Shown piece by piece: positions 17,035 to 24,196 of a stretch of DNA of 64,000 nucleotides. The notes beneath the pieces are model-generated. The model had not been told where the DNA came from. It ran no database searches and saw only the letters and a list, made by a program, of their open reading frames with translations. Source of the DNA: Burkholderia sp. BCC1644 (lineage in GTDB: Bacteria; Pseudomonadota; Gammaproteobacteria; Burkholderiales; Burkholderiaceae); the NCBI RefSeq assembly GCF_902833225.1, contig NZ_CADFEI010000011.1, positions 124,001 through 188,000 of the forward strand, in the 5' to 3' direction. Numbering within the stretch: position 1 is the first letter of the stretch; the number at the start of each line of letters is the position of its first letter. The position numbers and the translations under genes are program-made.

Positions 17035-17661
17035 GTGCTCGACACCTCTGCCTTCATCGAAGGCCTGCTGCTTGGCGCCGGCCTGTTCACGTCGGTCGGC
17101 CCCAAGGACGCCTTCGTCATCAAGCGCTCGATCTCGAGCCCCCATCTGCTCTCCATCGCCCTTGTCTGCGCAGGTAGCGACGCGCTGCTGATCGCGCTCG
17201 GCGCGCAGGGGTTGTCGGCGCTGCTGTCGCGGCATCCCGGTGTGGTATCGGTCGCGCTGTGGGCCGGCATCGCCTATCTCGCCGGTTATGGCCTGCTCGC
17301 GTTGCGCTCGGCGATCGTCAGACGGCAGCCCGGGCATGTCGACGGTTCACGCGCCGGCAGCGAGCCCACGCGGTCACGCACGGTACTCGCGACCGCCGCC
17401 GTTTCGCTGCTCAATCCGTATGCGTGGATCGACACCGTGCTGCTGCTCGGCACCGTGATCGTGAGCCACACGCCGTCCGCACGCACGCCCTTTGCGATCG
17501 GCGCGATGACCGCGTCGCTCGCGTGGTTCCTGATGCTCGCCTATGGCGCACGCGCGTGCCGTGCGTGGTTCGCTCGCACGCTCGCATGGCGTGTGCTCGA
17601 TGGTTTCGTTGCAGTGATGATGCTCGGCTTCGCGATTCGATTCGCGATCGACGCGCTTTAG
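17035..17661 (+). CDS. LysE/ArgO-family amino acid exporter
   Basis: A 208-residue inner-membrane protein starting at GTG 17035. The N-terminus FIEGLLLGAGLFTSVGPKDAFVIKRSI and the block SLLNPYAWIDTVLLLG match the LysE/ArgO branch, which exports arginine or lysine. Six hydrophobic segments are visible, with a polar loop at about residues 100-118. The Shine-Dalgarno sequence is weak. It converges on the tartrate-dehydratase-like gene with 3 bp between stops. Confidence 0.87.
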   Translation: MLDTSAFIEGLLLGAGLFTSVGPKDAFVIKRSISSPHLLSIALVCAGSDALLIALGAQGLSALLSRHPGVVSVALWAGIAYLAGYGLLALRSAIVRRQPGHVDGSRAGSEPTRSRTVLATAAVSLLNPYAWIDTVLLLGTVIVSHTPSARTPFAIGAMTASLAWFLMLAYGARACRAWFARTLAWRVLDGFVAVMMLGFAIRFAIDAL

Positions 17662-17664
17662 GCG

Positions 17665-18831
17665 TCAACGGCCCGATACCGATACCGCGCGGAATACGTC
17701 GTGCGCGTTGGCGTGCAGTTCGAAACCGATGCCCGGCGCCTGCGGCACGCGCGCGTATCCGGCGTCGACGGTTTCGCCATCGGCCAGCCCGCTGAACGGG
17801 CGGAACGCGAACGGACTGACTTCCGCACCACCGAGACCGAGCGCCGCGACGACGTGCAGCGAGAACAGATGACCGCCATGCGGCCAGAACGCATCGCACC
17901 GCCAGCCGCGCGACACGAAGTGATCGACGATCTGCAGATAACCCGGCAGTCCGTAGCAATGCACGGGATCGAACACGAGCACGTCGCGGTCGTTGCGCAG
18001 CCCGCCGTAACGGTCGAGCAGCTTTGCTTCGGCGAGCGAGAACAATGCTTCGCCGGCCGCGATCGGTGGCGCGTATCGTGTGGCGAGGTCTGCCTGGAGC
18101 GGCAGGTCGAGCGGGTCGCACACGTCCTCGAACCACCAGAGGTCGAACGGTGCGAGCATTTCGGCCGCCGCACCGACCGTCGTCGTGTCATACGTGTTCA
18201 TCGCGTCGACCGCGAGACATGAACTACCCGCAAGGGGCGCGGCGGCAACTTCGATGCGGCGTCGATCCTGGTCGAGATCCGCGCCGCCGATCTTGATCTT
18301 CGCGTGCGTGTAGCCGAGATCGACGATACGGCGCATCTCGTCGGACAGGCGCGCCAGATCGTCATGCGGATAGCGGTAGCCGCCGCCCGCGTACACACGG
18401 ACGCGTGGTGCTGCCGTGCGTCCAAGCCGGTCGGCCAGAAAGCGATTGAGCGGCAGGTCGGCGATTTTCGCGGCGGCGTCCCAGATCGCCATGTCGAGCG
18501 TGCCGACTGCGACGCAGCGTTCGCCGTGTCCGCCGGGCTTTTCGCCGGCCATCATCGCGCGCCATGCGCGGAACGGGTCGAGGTTCGTGCCGGCTTCGTC
18601 GGCTAGCATGTCGGCCGCGGCCAGCAGGCGCGGCGCGAACCGTTCGCGGATCAGGCCGCCCTGTGCGAAGCGGCCGATCGATGCGTAGCCGTAGCCCGTC
18701 ACCGGGTGGCCATCGCGTACGACGTCGGTCACGACTGCAACGACACTCGTCGTCAGGCCGCCGGATGGAATCGCCGGATCGGCATAGCGGGAGACGGGAA
18801 TCGCTTGCTCGTGGATCGCGGTGATGCGCAT
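17665..18831 (-). CDS. Enolase-superfamily dehydratase, D(-)-tartrate dehydratase-like
   Basis: A 388-residue protein of the mandelate racemase subgroup. The stretches GYGYASIGRFAQGGLIRERF, EKPGGHGERCVAVGTLDMAIWDA, KIKIGG (acid/base Lys), DAMN (metal Asp), the WWFEDV and AAGE metal ligands, and HGGH (general base His) follow the family order. As I recall it, the pattern most resembles Bradyrhizobium D-tartrate dehydratase, which forms oxaloacetate. In the usual DAN motif this protein has DAMN, a small deviation worth noting. Start at 18831 (MRITAIHE). No transporter for the sugar acid is adjacent. Confidence 0.85.
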   Translation of the reverse strand: MRITAIHEQAIPVSRYADPAIPSGGLTTSVVAVVTDVVRDGHPVTGYGYASIGRFAQGGLIRERFAPRLLAAADMLADEAGTNLDPFRAWRAMMAGEKPGGHGERCVAVGTLDMAIWDAAAKIADLPLNRFLADRLGRTAAPRVRVYAGGGYRYPHDDLARLSDEMRRIVDLGYTHAKIKIGGADLDQDRRRIEVAAAPLAGSSCLAVDAMNTYDTTTVGAAAEMLAPFDLWWFEDVCDPLDLPLQADLATRYAPPIAAGEALFSLAEAKLLDRYGGLRNDRDVLVFDPVHCYGLPGYLQIVDHFVSRGWRCDAFWPHGGHLFSLHVVAALGLGGAEVSPFAFRPFSGLADGETVDAGYARVPQAPGIGFELHANAHDVFRAVSVSGR

Positions 18832-19116
18832 GGGCGGGGTTCCGGGAAAACGTTCGGTGTTCGCAGGCCACACACGCACGGCGGCCGGCGCGACTGGCTG
18901 ATCGCCGCATCATAGGCGCTTGCGCGATGTCTTGCCGGCACCCGGCGCGATCGCGCGGGGCGGCGAAACCGGCCGAGCGTGCGATCACGCTCGGCGAGTT
19001 GTTCCCGAACCGGATCGGGTTTTATTGAGCCGGAATCCCCTGCTTGCCTCCCTGCTCCGTGAACCGGGCGGGTGTCGGGCGACCAAGACAAGCGTGGCTC
19101 GAATCTACCGGCCCGC

Positions 19117-19461
19117 TCAGGCGAAGACGAAGTACTTGCGCACCGTCTCCACTACTTCCCACGTCCCTTTCATGCCGGGTTCGATCACGAACACGTCGCC
19201 AGCTTTCAGGTGCACCGATTTCTCACCTTCCGGCGTGATGATGCAGTAGCCATCGAGGAAGTGGCAGTACTCCCATTTCTCGTAGTTCACCTCGAACTTG
19301 CCCGGCGTGCAGATCCAGGTACCCATGATCTTGCTGCCGTCCTTGGAGAGATACGCGTTGAGGTTCACGGTGTGCGGGTCGCCGCCGATGCGCTTCCACT
19401 TGGTCGCGTCAAGGACCGGCGTCGGGCAGGTTTCGCGAAGAACGGTGATGAAATCGGACAT
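19117..19461 (-). CDS. Small cupin-domain protein
   Basis: A 114-residue single-domain cupin of the DUF861/EutQ-like kind: WEYCHFLDGYCIITPEGEKSVHLKAGDVFVIEPGMKGTWEV carries the second cupin motif with PGMKGTW. Relatives include ureidoglycine aminohydrolase-like and ethanolamine-utilisation cupins; the histidines of the first motif are mostly absent, so metal catalysis is doubtful. The gene is isolated, with 285 bp of unremarkable DNA before the tartrate-dehydratase-like gene, and lies just outside the tRNA-Gly island. Confidence 0.85.
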   Translation of the reverse strand: MSDFITVLRETCPTPVLDATKWKRIGGDPHTVNLNAYLSKDGSKIMGTWICTPGKFEVNYEKWEYCHFLDGYCIITPEGEKSVHLKAGDVFVIEPGMKGTWEVVETVRKYFVFA

Positions 19462-19702
19462 GTCGGCTCCAGACTAACGATCGTGTAAGAGGCTTGTCAC
19501 GTTAGTTCGAAAGCGTTGTCGGGACTTGTATGCGTCCGACACTGACTCGTCTATTTTCGACACGGGCTTGTGGGCAGGCGTGCGGCGGGTGCGTTTCGTT
19601 CGGCGTTGGTGCTGCGGTGCCGCCTTACGTTACGGTCGGCCCGCTCGCGAAGCCAGTTCATCGGGGCGGGTCACCATCGGGAAACGCAAAACCGTTTCCC
19701 AG

Positions 19703-19798
19703 CGGCCAAAAACACCTCACTTGCAACACCGCGGCCAAACTCTGTAGAGCTACGCGCCCCGCGGGCGTCGTACAATTGCCTTTGCCTCAGCTTCCCAA
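19703..19798 (+). repeat. Left copy of the island-flanking repeat, with a decayed 5' half of tRNA-Gly
   Basis: This segment aligns without gaps to 24064-24159. It includes an exact 16-bp block (19715-19730) and, from 19761, the first 38 bases of a tRNA-Gly gene with four mismatches. The similarity stops in the anticodon loop right after CTTCCCAA. The copied promoter is degraded (TAGAGC where the right copy has TAGAAT). It looks like the left junction of an element that inserted at the anticodon loop. It is not a functional tRNA. Confidence 0.75.
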
Positions 19799-20043
19799 TC
19801 CGCAGCGCGTTAATCAAAACCACTATTCACGCGCGCTCTCACGCTATACCTTCTCCCAGCTCGACGAAGAACCACAGTTCACGTGGGCTTCACGGCGATG
19901 CCAGTTTTCACGCCGGCACCGACGTCAAGAAGCTGATGATCTAGTATCGCGAAGTCTCCCTAGCCAATAGATGCATTGATGGATCTGCAGTCGCATTCTT
20001 CGACTGATTCTAGTTGCGATGCATCGAGCTAGGCCCCTCCTGC

Positions 20044-20943
20044 TCACCCTCCGCGCAGTTCGAAGTTGAAAAACGGCTTACGCGGTCCGGGCCACTGATC
20101 GCACTCTAACTCAAGTGCGAGGTCACGATTAGTAACGCGTCGGACAGAAGACGCCGCAATGAATTGGACACCAAGCGCCAGCCTCACAACATCAAGGCGG
20201 GTCAAGTGCGTGCCGTCATACCGACTACTCACGTAATCTGGCAACTTCGAAACAATCGAGGCGATCAACGCGTCATCGCGATGCGGTCGCATCCTCGCCA
20301 GCCTCTCGGCCAAAACGACATGTCGATGGCCAATATCTCGACGACCGAGCGTTTTGGGATCATCCCCGAGATATATCAAGGCCCCTTTTATCGCTAGCTC
20401 CGCCGTCATGCAGACCGGCTGCAGCACTGAAGCGACACTAAATCCACTTGCCAAGATATTGGTGACATCTTCAAGATTAGACAACGCCATCTGCCAGTAT
20501 TTGGTCACTGCATTTGACTGGTACAGTTCGTCGAGGCCATACGTCAGATCGAATAGATCAGCCAGCGCAAAAGCGCTACCAGCAGCAATTGAACTGTCGT
20601 AGCGACACCAGCTCAACCACTCCTCTCGAGAGGAAAATCCCAAACCCTCCTCAAGCGAGAACGTGTTTTGTCCATAAGCAATCGCAACAACAACCTTGCG
20701 CACCCTATCGAGAGACGTCGCAAGCCCAATCCCCATTCCGGGCCAAGTTGTATTCACCTCGGGGATGAGCCTCTGATATGCAGATTCAATCTCCTGAAAA
20801 TCCGGGCTCCCTAGCACATCCAGAACAGCCCCACTTCCCAGTAGATCCATAGCAGCCCGCATTGGACGCGCATGAAATGCAACCCCTTCCTCTGCGTAGC
20901 GCCTATCGAGCCGCAGCAAATCTTCGTCTGTCCACTTAATCAT
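20044..20943 (-). CDS. HEPN-like protein, putative RNase effector of the RT operon
   Basis: A 299-residue, mainly helical protein without a family I can name with certainty. The C-terminal half looks like a HEPN fold: AELAIKGALIYLG (about residues 181-193) forms the first helix pair and VSKLPDYVSSRYDG (231-244) resembles the closing helix. Between them RRDIGHRH (201-208) offers an Rx4H motif, the catalytic signature of HEPN ribonucleases. The N-terminal 170 residues are unassigned. It is the last gene of the operon, 42 bp after the reverse transcriptase. HEPN toxins are common effectors in abortive infection, so a toxin activated through the RT is the leading inference. An enzymatically silent structural role is possible. 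Confidence 0.6.
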   Translation of the reverse strand: MIKWTDEDLLRLDRRYAEEGVAFHARPMRAAMDLLGSGAVLDVLGSPDFQEIESAYQRLIPEVNTTWPGMGIGLATSLDRVRKVVVAIAYGQNTFSLEEGLGFSSREEWLSWCRYDSSIAAGSAFALADLFDLTYGLDELYQSNAVTKYWQMALSNLEDVTNILASGFSVASVLQPVCMTAELAIKGALIYLGDDPKTLGRRDIGHRHVVLAERLARMRPHRDDALIASIVSKLPDYVSSRYDGTHLTRLDVVRLALGVQFIAASSVRRVTNRDLALELECDQWPGPRKPFFNFELRGG

Positions 20944-20985
20944 TGGATTCGTTAAAAGCGACGCTCTACTTCTGCCGCGCCGATA

Positions 20986-22011
20986 TCACCACGGAACTGT
21001 ACCGTTATAGTCCGAGTGACTCATTTGCGACATCGCTGCAGATGTCTTGGAGATCACGGGCAACAGATCCAACGCCCGTCTAATCGACGCGAGGCGCTTC
21101 GCAAGCGCAGCGCCCTCCGCTGCATGAAATCTACTCAGCATGCTGACGCGGCCGCCAACAGAAGACAATCGCTCCCGAACGCCGACCAGATCGCCATCAG
21201 CAATGAGCGATTCGAGTTTGTGGACAGCAGCGCGAATCTGTCCGCGCTGCTGCCGAGAAAGACTAGGCTCTCGATTCACACCCAACTTCGTGGCGACGAT
21301 ACGCCCACGAGATGTCTGGACCTTGTGCTTCGACCGCTTGGCAGAATAGCCGTGTCGCGCCAGCATCGCATAGACCAGCGCAATCACCTTCTTTTTCTCT
21401 TCCTGACCGATAGCCTCTAAAGACGAGAGACAAATGTCGTCAACATAACGCGAGTACCTGATCCCGAAACGCGCAAGCTCCGCCCTTACTGTCGGCTCCA
21501 CCCTCCAGAACACGAGGTTGGCCAAATGTGCACTTGTGATACTCCCTTGTGGGAGCACGCCATCCTTCACACAAAGTGCCGTGAGACAGCGAGAAACATC
21601 ATCCGAAAACCCGAAGAACCGAGACCAGACTTCGTACACCAAGCACTGCCCCGTAGACGGAAAAAATCCTTTGATATCCTCACTAATTAATATCTTCGAA
21701 TTTCGATGCAACAGCGCATTTGTACGATAGTCTTGCCCCTTGATGCTGCCAGTGAGATAGCGAGGGAACACCACCTTGTCGAGAATCGCACACTTGATGC
21801 GACGATGTATGTCCTTCAGTACGAGCTTTGCATCGAAGGTTTCCCGGAACGTTCCGTCCGCTTTTTCGACCTTTCCTGCGATTCGGTAGAGGGAGGAAGC
21901 TCTAGTGGCAACAGCAACAAGCTGAGCACTGGTCACACCGAGCGCGCGAGACAGTGCTGCCATACTTTCTATAGGTGCAGCGGTATATCTAGGAACCTCT
22001 ACCTGGTTCAT
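20986..22011 (-). CDS. Retron/group-II-like reverse transcriptase
   Basis: A 341-residue RNA-directed DNA polymerase consisting essentially of palm/fingers plus a short thumb. Motif A is SEDIKGFFPS with Asp112, motif B is LPQGSITSAHLANL (153-166) and the catalytic YVDD is at 189-192. NAxxH at 98-102 precedes motif A as in retron RTs. In the later region the retron hallmark VTG is absent: IVATKLGVN occupies its place (238-246). No maturase or endonuclease domain is present, so it is not a group II intron enzyme. The ATG at 22011 is chosen; translation overlaps the XRE gene by 23 bases. Low GC and tRNA-island context fit a defence RT (retron, DRT or Abi type). Confidence 0.88.
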   Translation of the reverse strand: MNQVEVPRYTAAPIESMAALSRALGVTSAQLVAVATRASSLYRIAGKVEKADGTFRETFDAKLVLKDIHRRIKCAILDKVVFPRYLTGSIKGQDYRTNALLHRNSKILISEDIKGFFPSTGQCLVYEVWSRFFGFSDDVSRCLTALCVKDGVLPQGSITSAHLANLVFWRVEPTVRAELARFGIRYSRYVDDICLSSLEAIGQEEKKKVIALVYAMLARHGYSAKRSKHKVQTSRGRIVATKLGVNREPSLSRQQRGQIRAAVHKLESLIADGDLVGVRERLSSVGGRVSMLSRFHAAEGAALAKRLASIRRALDLLPVISKTSAAMSQMSHSDYNGTVPW

Positions 22012-22291
22012 AAGTATCACTCAGCATCTCAAGTGCAACTCGAGCAAGTTGACCGGAGAGTTCTTTATCCATACCTACGAGTTCATCTCGGTCAGACCCT
22101 AAGAAAAATAGGATCTCGGTCGGAATGCGCAACGCTCCGGCAAGGCTTTTCAACGTCGATAACGAAGGGTCCCTCTGATTGCTCTCGAGCATGGAGAGAT
22201 AGGAGATGGAACAACCCGCAAGTCCAGCCAGCTCAGCCTGTGACAATGACCTACGAGTCCGACACATCTTAATAGCCTGACCCATATTCAT
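21989..22291 (-). CDS. XRE-family helix-turn-helix regulator
   Basis: A 100-residue protein with an HTH_3 domain at about residues 5-60: AIKMCRTRRSLSQAELAGLAGCSISYLSMLESNQRDPSLSTLKSLAGAL. A short tail follows. The start at 22291 (MNMGQAIK) is preferred to a TTG codon further upstream. Its 3' end overlaps the RT start, so the two are translationally coupled. It may repress the operon and perhaps the divergent ImmA/IrrE gene, by analogy with ImmR-ImmA pairs. A role as an antitoxin or DNA-binding accessory of the RT is the alternative. Confidence 0.88.
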   Translation of the reverse strand: MNMGQAIKMCRTRRSLSQAELAGLAGCSISYLSMLESNQRDPSLSTLKSLAGALRIPTEILFFLGSDRDELVGMDKELSGQLARVALEMLSDTYEPGRGS

Positions 22292-22333
22292 AATACCCAC
22301 CAATATCAACTGTGGGGCTTGCTGTGACTTGGC

Positions 22334-22576
22334 TTAACGCCAGTGATCCATAAGATCAGTGACGTTGGTCACGATCCGCAGGACCGCTGCGAAGATGCGC
22401 AAAGCTCGGTCTTCGAGCTCTACACGCCGTACAGCTTCGCGGCGCTCGAACTGCTGCCTCAGCAGTTCGAGTACATCATCGAGTTCCACCAGTACACCAG
22501 CATCGAGTTGGCTGTGATAGGTTTCGCGCAGCTTTTCGAGCGTTGCAATTGCTACCGCTAAAGCATCTTTCTGCAT
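22334..22576 (-). CDS. 80-residue helical protein, first gene of the RT operon
   Basis: An 80-residue product starting MQKDALAVAIATLEKL, with an AGGAG Shine-Dalgarno sequence seven bases upstream. Composition (Leu, Glu, Arg, Val; no Pro or Cys) and heptad-like spacing predict two or three long helices or a coiled coil. I recognise no family. It lies 42 bp upstream of the XRE gene on the same strand, so it is probably part of the operon. A longer frame starting at 22687 lacks a ribosome site and crosses the structured RNA region. Confidence 0.6.
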   Translation of the reverse strand: MQKDALAVAIATLEKLRETYHSQLDAGVLVELDDVLELLRQQFERREAVRRVELEDRALRIFAAVLRIVTNVTDLMDHWR

Positions 22577-22670
22577 TTTGCAGCTCCTAGAACGCGGCGC
22601 CATCGCCGCTGTCCCATTTCGGCGTAGCCCAACGTCCTTCACGGCAAATGAATCGAAAGGAGCCAACTCG

Positions 22671-22703
22671 ATGCGCAAGCCCAACACCAGTCCCTTCGGC
22701 TAG
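22671..22703 (+). CDS. Possible 10-residue peptide ORF
   Basis: ATG at 22671 is preceded by AAAGGAG eight bases upstream and reads MRKPNTSPFG before TAG at 22701-22703. The stop is directly followed by a long hairpin (22703-22752). It lies antisense to the putative structured RNA of the RT operon. An excellent ribosome-binding site for so short an ORF is unusual, but chance is a real possibility. Confidence 0.25.
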   Translation: MRKPNTSPFG

Positions 22704-22911
22704 AGGAAGTCCCGTCTGCCGTCCCACCTCGGAACGACGGCTCGGCTTCCTCGACGCAGCCGTCCCCGGCCGCGCACCGATACCTCTCTAACCCTGGACG
22801 CTAGAGCTACCCATTCCGCACTCTACTGAATGGGTCAACGCACAACTGATTCCTCGACGTGATAGGAGAAATGCCATTGCTCACCTAGGCGATACGCCTA
22901 GCCTGCCAAAG
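22694..22911 (-). ncRNA. Putative structured RNA upstream of the RT operon (retron-like msr-msd candidate)
   Basis: Read on the minus strand, this stretch can form a closing 7-bp helix (22911-22905 with 22700-22694, one G-U pair) and three internal stem-loops. These are 7 bp with a 3-nt loop (22885-22901), 8 bp with an 11-nt loop (22809-22835), and a long two-part hairpin (22703-22709 with 22746-22752, inside it 22718-22723 with 22736-22741). The order of short stems followed by one long hairpin between terminal complementary ends resembles retron ncRNAs. The RT start is about 680 nt downstream, with two genes between, which is not the usual close spacing. The structure is seen; the function is inferred. 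Confidence 0.35.
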
Positions 22912-23124
22912 CAGTAGACCACGAAGAATTCACATTTGCAAGTCAAATATTCACTCATTGTGAAATCGGTAAGAAAGCTAGATTGCAATGGTCCAACCCG
23001 CACGAGCAAATTAAACAGGACCAGATTAATCAGCATGCGCCGCGATGCTGCCTTTGCCGAGTTTCCGTGATGTGTTCGCTGCTGCAGCGCACACAATATA
23101 TAGTATAAACGCGACTTGTACACA

Positions 23125-23137
23125 CCACAAATTGTGG
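23125..23137. promoter_or_regulatory. Palindromic operator candidate before the ImmA/IrrE gene
   Basis: CCACAA and TTGTGG flank a single base at 23125-23137. The site lies about 20 bp downstream of an AT-rich TATAGTATAAA stretch (about 23098-23108) that could hold the -10 box, and 36 bp upstream of the start codon. The position would let a bound dimer block initiation. The XRE protein of the same island is the obvious candidate ligand. Confidence 0.45.
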
Positions 23138-23173
23138 ATACTCTTTCCCCATCGGCTTGGGGAGGATTCCCGC

Positions 23174-23881
23174 ATGGAAGATATCGACAAAAGAGCAATC
23201 GCCAAAGAGGTAAAGCGCTTTCAATACGAAATCTGGCAGCGCGCTGGCGTGACTCACAACACCGTGCCGCACCTGCTGCAACTGTTTCGGCCGGACCATG
23301 CCGCTCACGTCCACGGCTACGAATATGAGGTTGCCGAAGGCTCGCTGGGCATTCACGGCATTGGCAAGGACAGATACCAAGTAGCCGGCCTTGTCGACCC
23401 GGCGAACAACATCATCAAAATCGCCGGCAACCTTACCTATGAAGTGCAGCGCTTTACTGCTGCACACGAACTCGGCCACATGGTCCTGCATCCGGGCATG
23501 TCGTTACACCGCGACCGCCCTCTGACAGGCGAATGGTCGCCACCTGACAAACGCGAGCGCGAAGCGAATCATTTTGCGGCGTGTTTCCTTGCTCCCGAAA
23601 AGCTGGTTCGACAGGCTTTCGAAGCGCGTTTCTGCACATCGACTCTGCACCTCGACGACACGACTGCGTTCTATTTGGTGGGTTGCTGCCAGATGCAGGA
23701 TCTTCTGCGTTCATCAACGGGCTCGCTGGAATTCGCTCGTGCAGTTGCAACGGCAAAGGCGTTTGGTCCGGGCAACTATTTCAAGCCGCTCAGTGAGTTG
23801 TTCGGTATGTCACCGACGGCCATGGCCATCCGCCTTGACGAACTCGGCCTGGTGGAGAATGGCCGCGCCATTGCGGCTTAG
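23174..23881 (+). CDS. ImmA/IrrE-family metallopeptidase
   Basis: A 235-residue protein with the zinc-peptidase motif HELGH (residues 98-102) in RFTAAHELGHMVLHPG, followed by EREANHFAACFLAP, which supplies the third ligand. ImmA-type proteins cleave a partner XRE repressor in mobile elements and some toxin-antitoxin systems. GGAGG eight bases upstream fixes the start at 23174. Its C-terminal end (LSELFGMSPTAMAIRLDELGLV) is the usual ImmA helical tail. It is divergent from the XRE-RT operon and may derepress it on stress or infection; that link is inference. Confidence 0.88.
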   Translation: MEDIDKRAIAKEVKRFQYEIWQRAGVTHNTVPHLLQLFRPDHAAHVHGYEYEVAEGSLGIHGIGKDRYQVAGLVDPANNIIKIAGNLTYEVQRFTAAHELGHMVLHPGMSLHRDRPLTGEWSPPDKREREANHFAACFLAPEKLVRQAFEARFCTSTLHLDDTTAFYLVGCCQMQDLLRSSTGSLEFARAVATAKAFGPGNYFKPLSELFGMSPTAMAIRLDELGLVENGRAIAA

Positions 23882-24063
23882 CCATTCCGGCAAGCCGAAC
23901 CCTCGGTACCCTCGGGGACGACGTTCGATATGTGCGCCTGCTCGCTTCGGCGAAGGAAAAAAGCAGCCCGATACAGTGTCGCTGCGAGCTAAAATCGGAT
24001 CGATATTCGTCGGGGCTAGCACTGCCACCGGTCCCGCACCGAGCCACACCAGTTTCGATACCG

Positions 24064-24159
24064 ACGGCCTAAACGCCTCACTTGCAACACCACCGCGAAT
24101 CCCTGTAGAATTACGCGTTCTGCGGGCGTCGTATAATGGCCATTACCTCAGCTTCCCAA
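24064..24159 (+). repeat. Right copy of the island-flanking repeat
   Basis: The counterpart of 19703-19798 at a constant offset of 4361 bases. It contains an intact promoter (TTGCAA at 24082-24087, 18-bp spacer, TAGAAT at 24106-24111) and the 5' half of the functional tRNA-Gly gene. Because this copy is intact while the left copy is decayed, the element probably restored the tRNA on insertion. Confidence 0.75.
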
Positions 24160-24196
24160 GCTGATGACGTGGGTTCGATTCCCATCGCCCGCTCCA
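24122..24196 (+). tRNA. tRNA-Gly (anticodon CCC)
   Basis: A complete cloverleaf: acceptor arm GCGGGCG (24122-24128) pairs with CGCCCGC (24186-24192), followed by discriminator T and encoded CCA (24194-24196). The anticodon loop contains TTCCCAA, giving CCC, and GGTTCGATTCC forms the T arm. A good promoter lies directly upstream. This gene marks the right edge of the island. Confidence 0.93.

Larger units (their letters stand above)
19799..24121. mobile_element. Low-GC genomic island inserted at tRNA-Gly(CCC)
   Basis: About 4.3 kb between the two tRNA-Gly half-copies has visibly lower GC and different codon use (for example many TCA, ATA, AGA and TTG codons) than the flanks. It carries an operon of four genes (80-aa protein, XRE, reverse transcriptase, HEPN-like protein) and a divergent ImmA/IrrE peptidase. 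No integrase or transposase is present, so it is either a cargo remnant or was mobilised in trans. 19799-20043 and 23882-24063 contain no gene I can support. Confidence 0.7.

Noticed and set aside
19761..19798. A second functional tRNA-Gly
   Set aside because: Similarity ends in the anticodon loop and the promoter has decayed, so it is a remnant.
20986..22011. Group II intron
   Set aside because: The RT has no maturase X or endonuclease domain signature, and no domain V/VI RNA structure is visible next to it.
22871..22888. Five-residue ORF after AGGAG upstream of the RT region
   Set aside because: The Shine-Dalgarno to ATG distance is only two bases and the ORF ends inside a hairpin.
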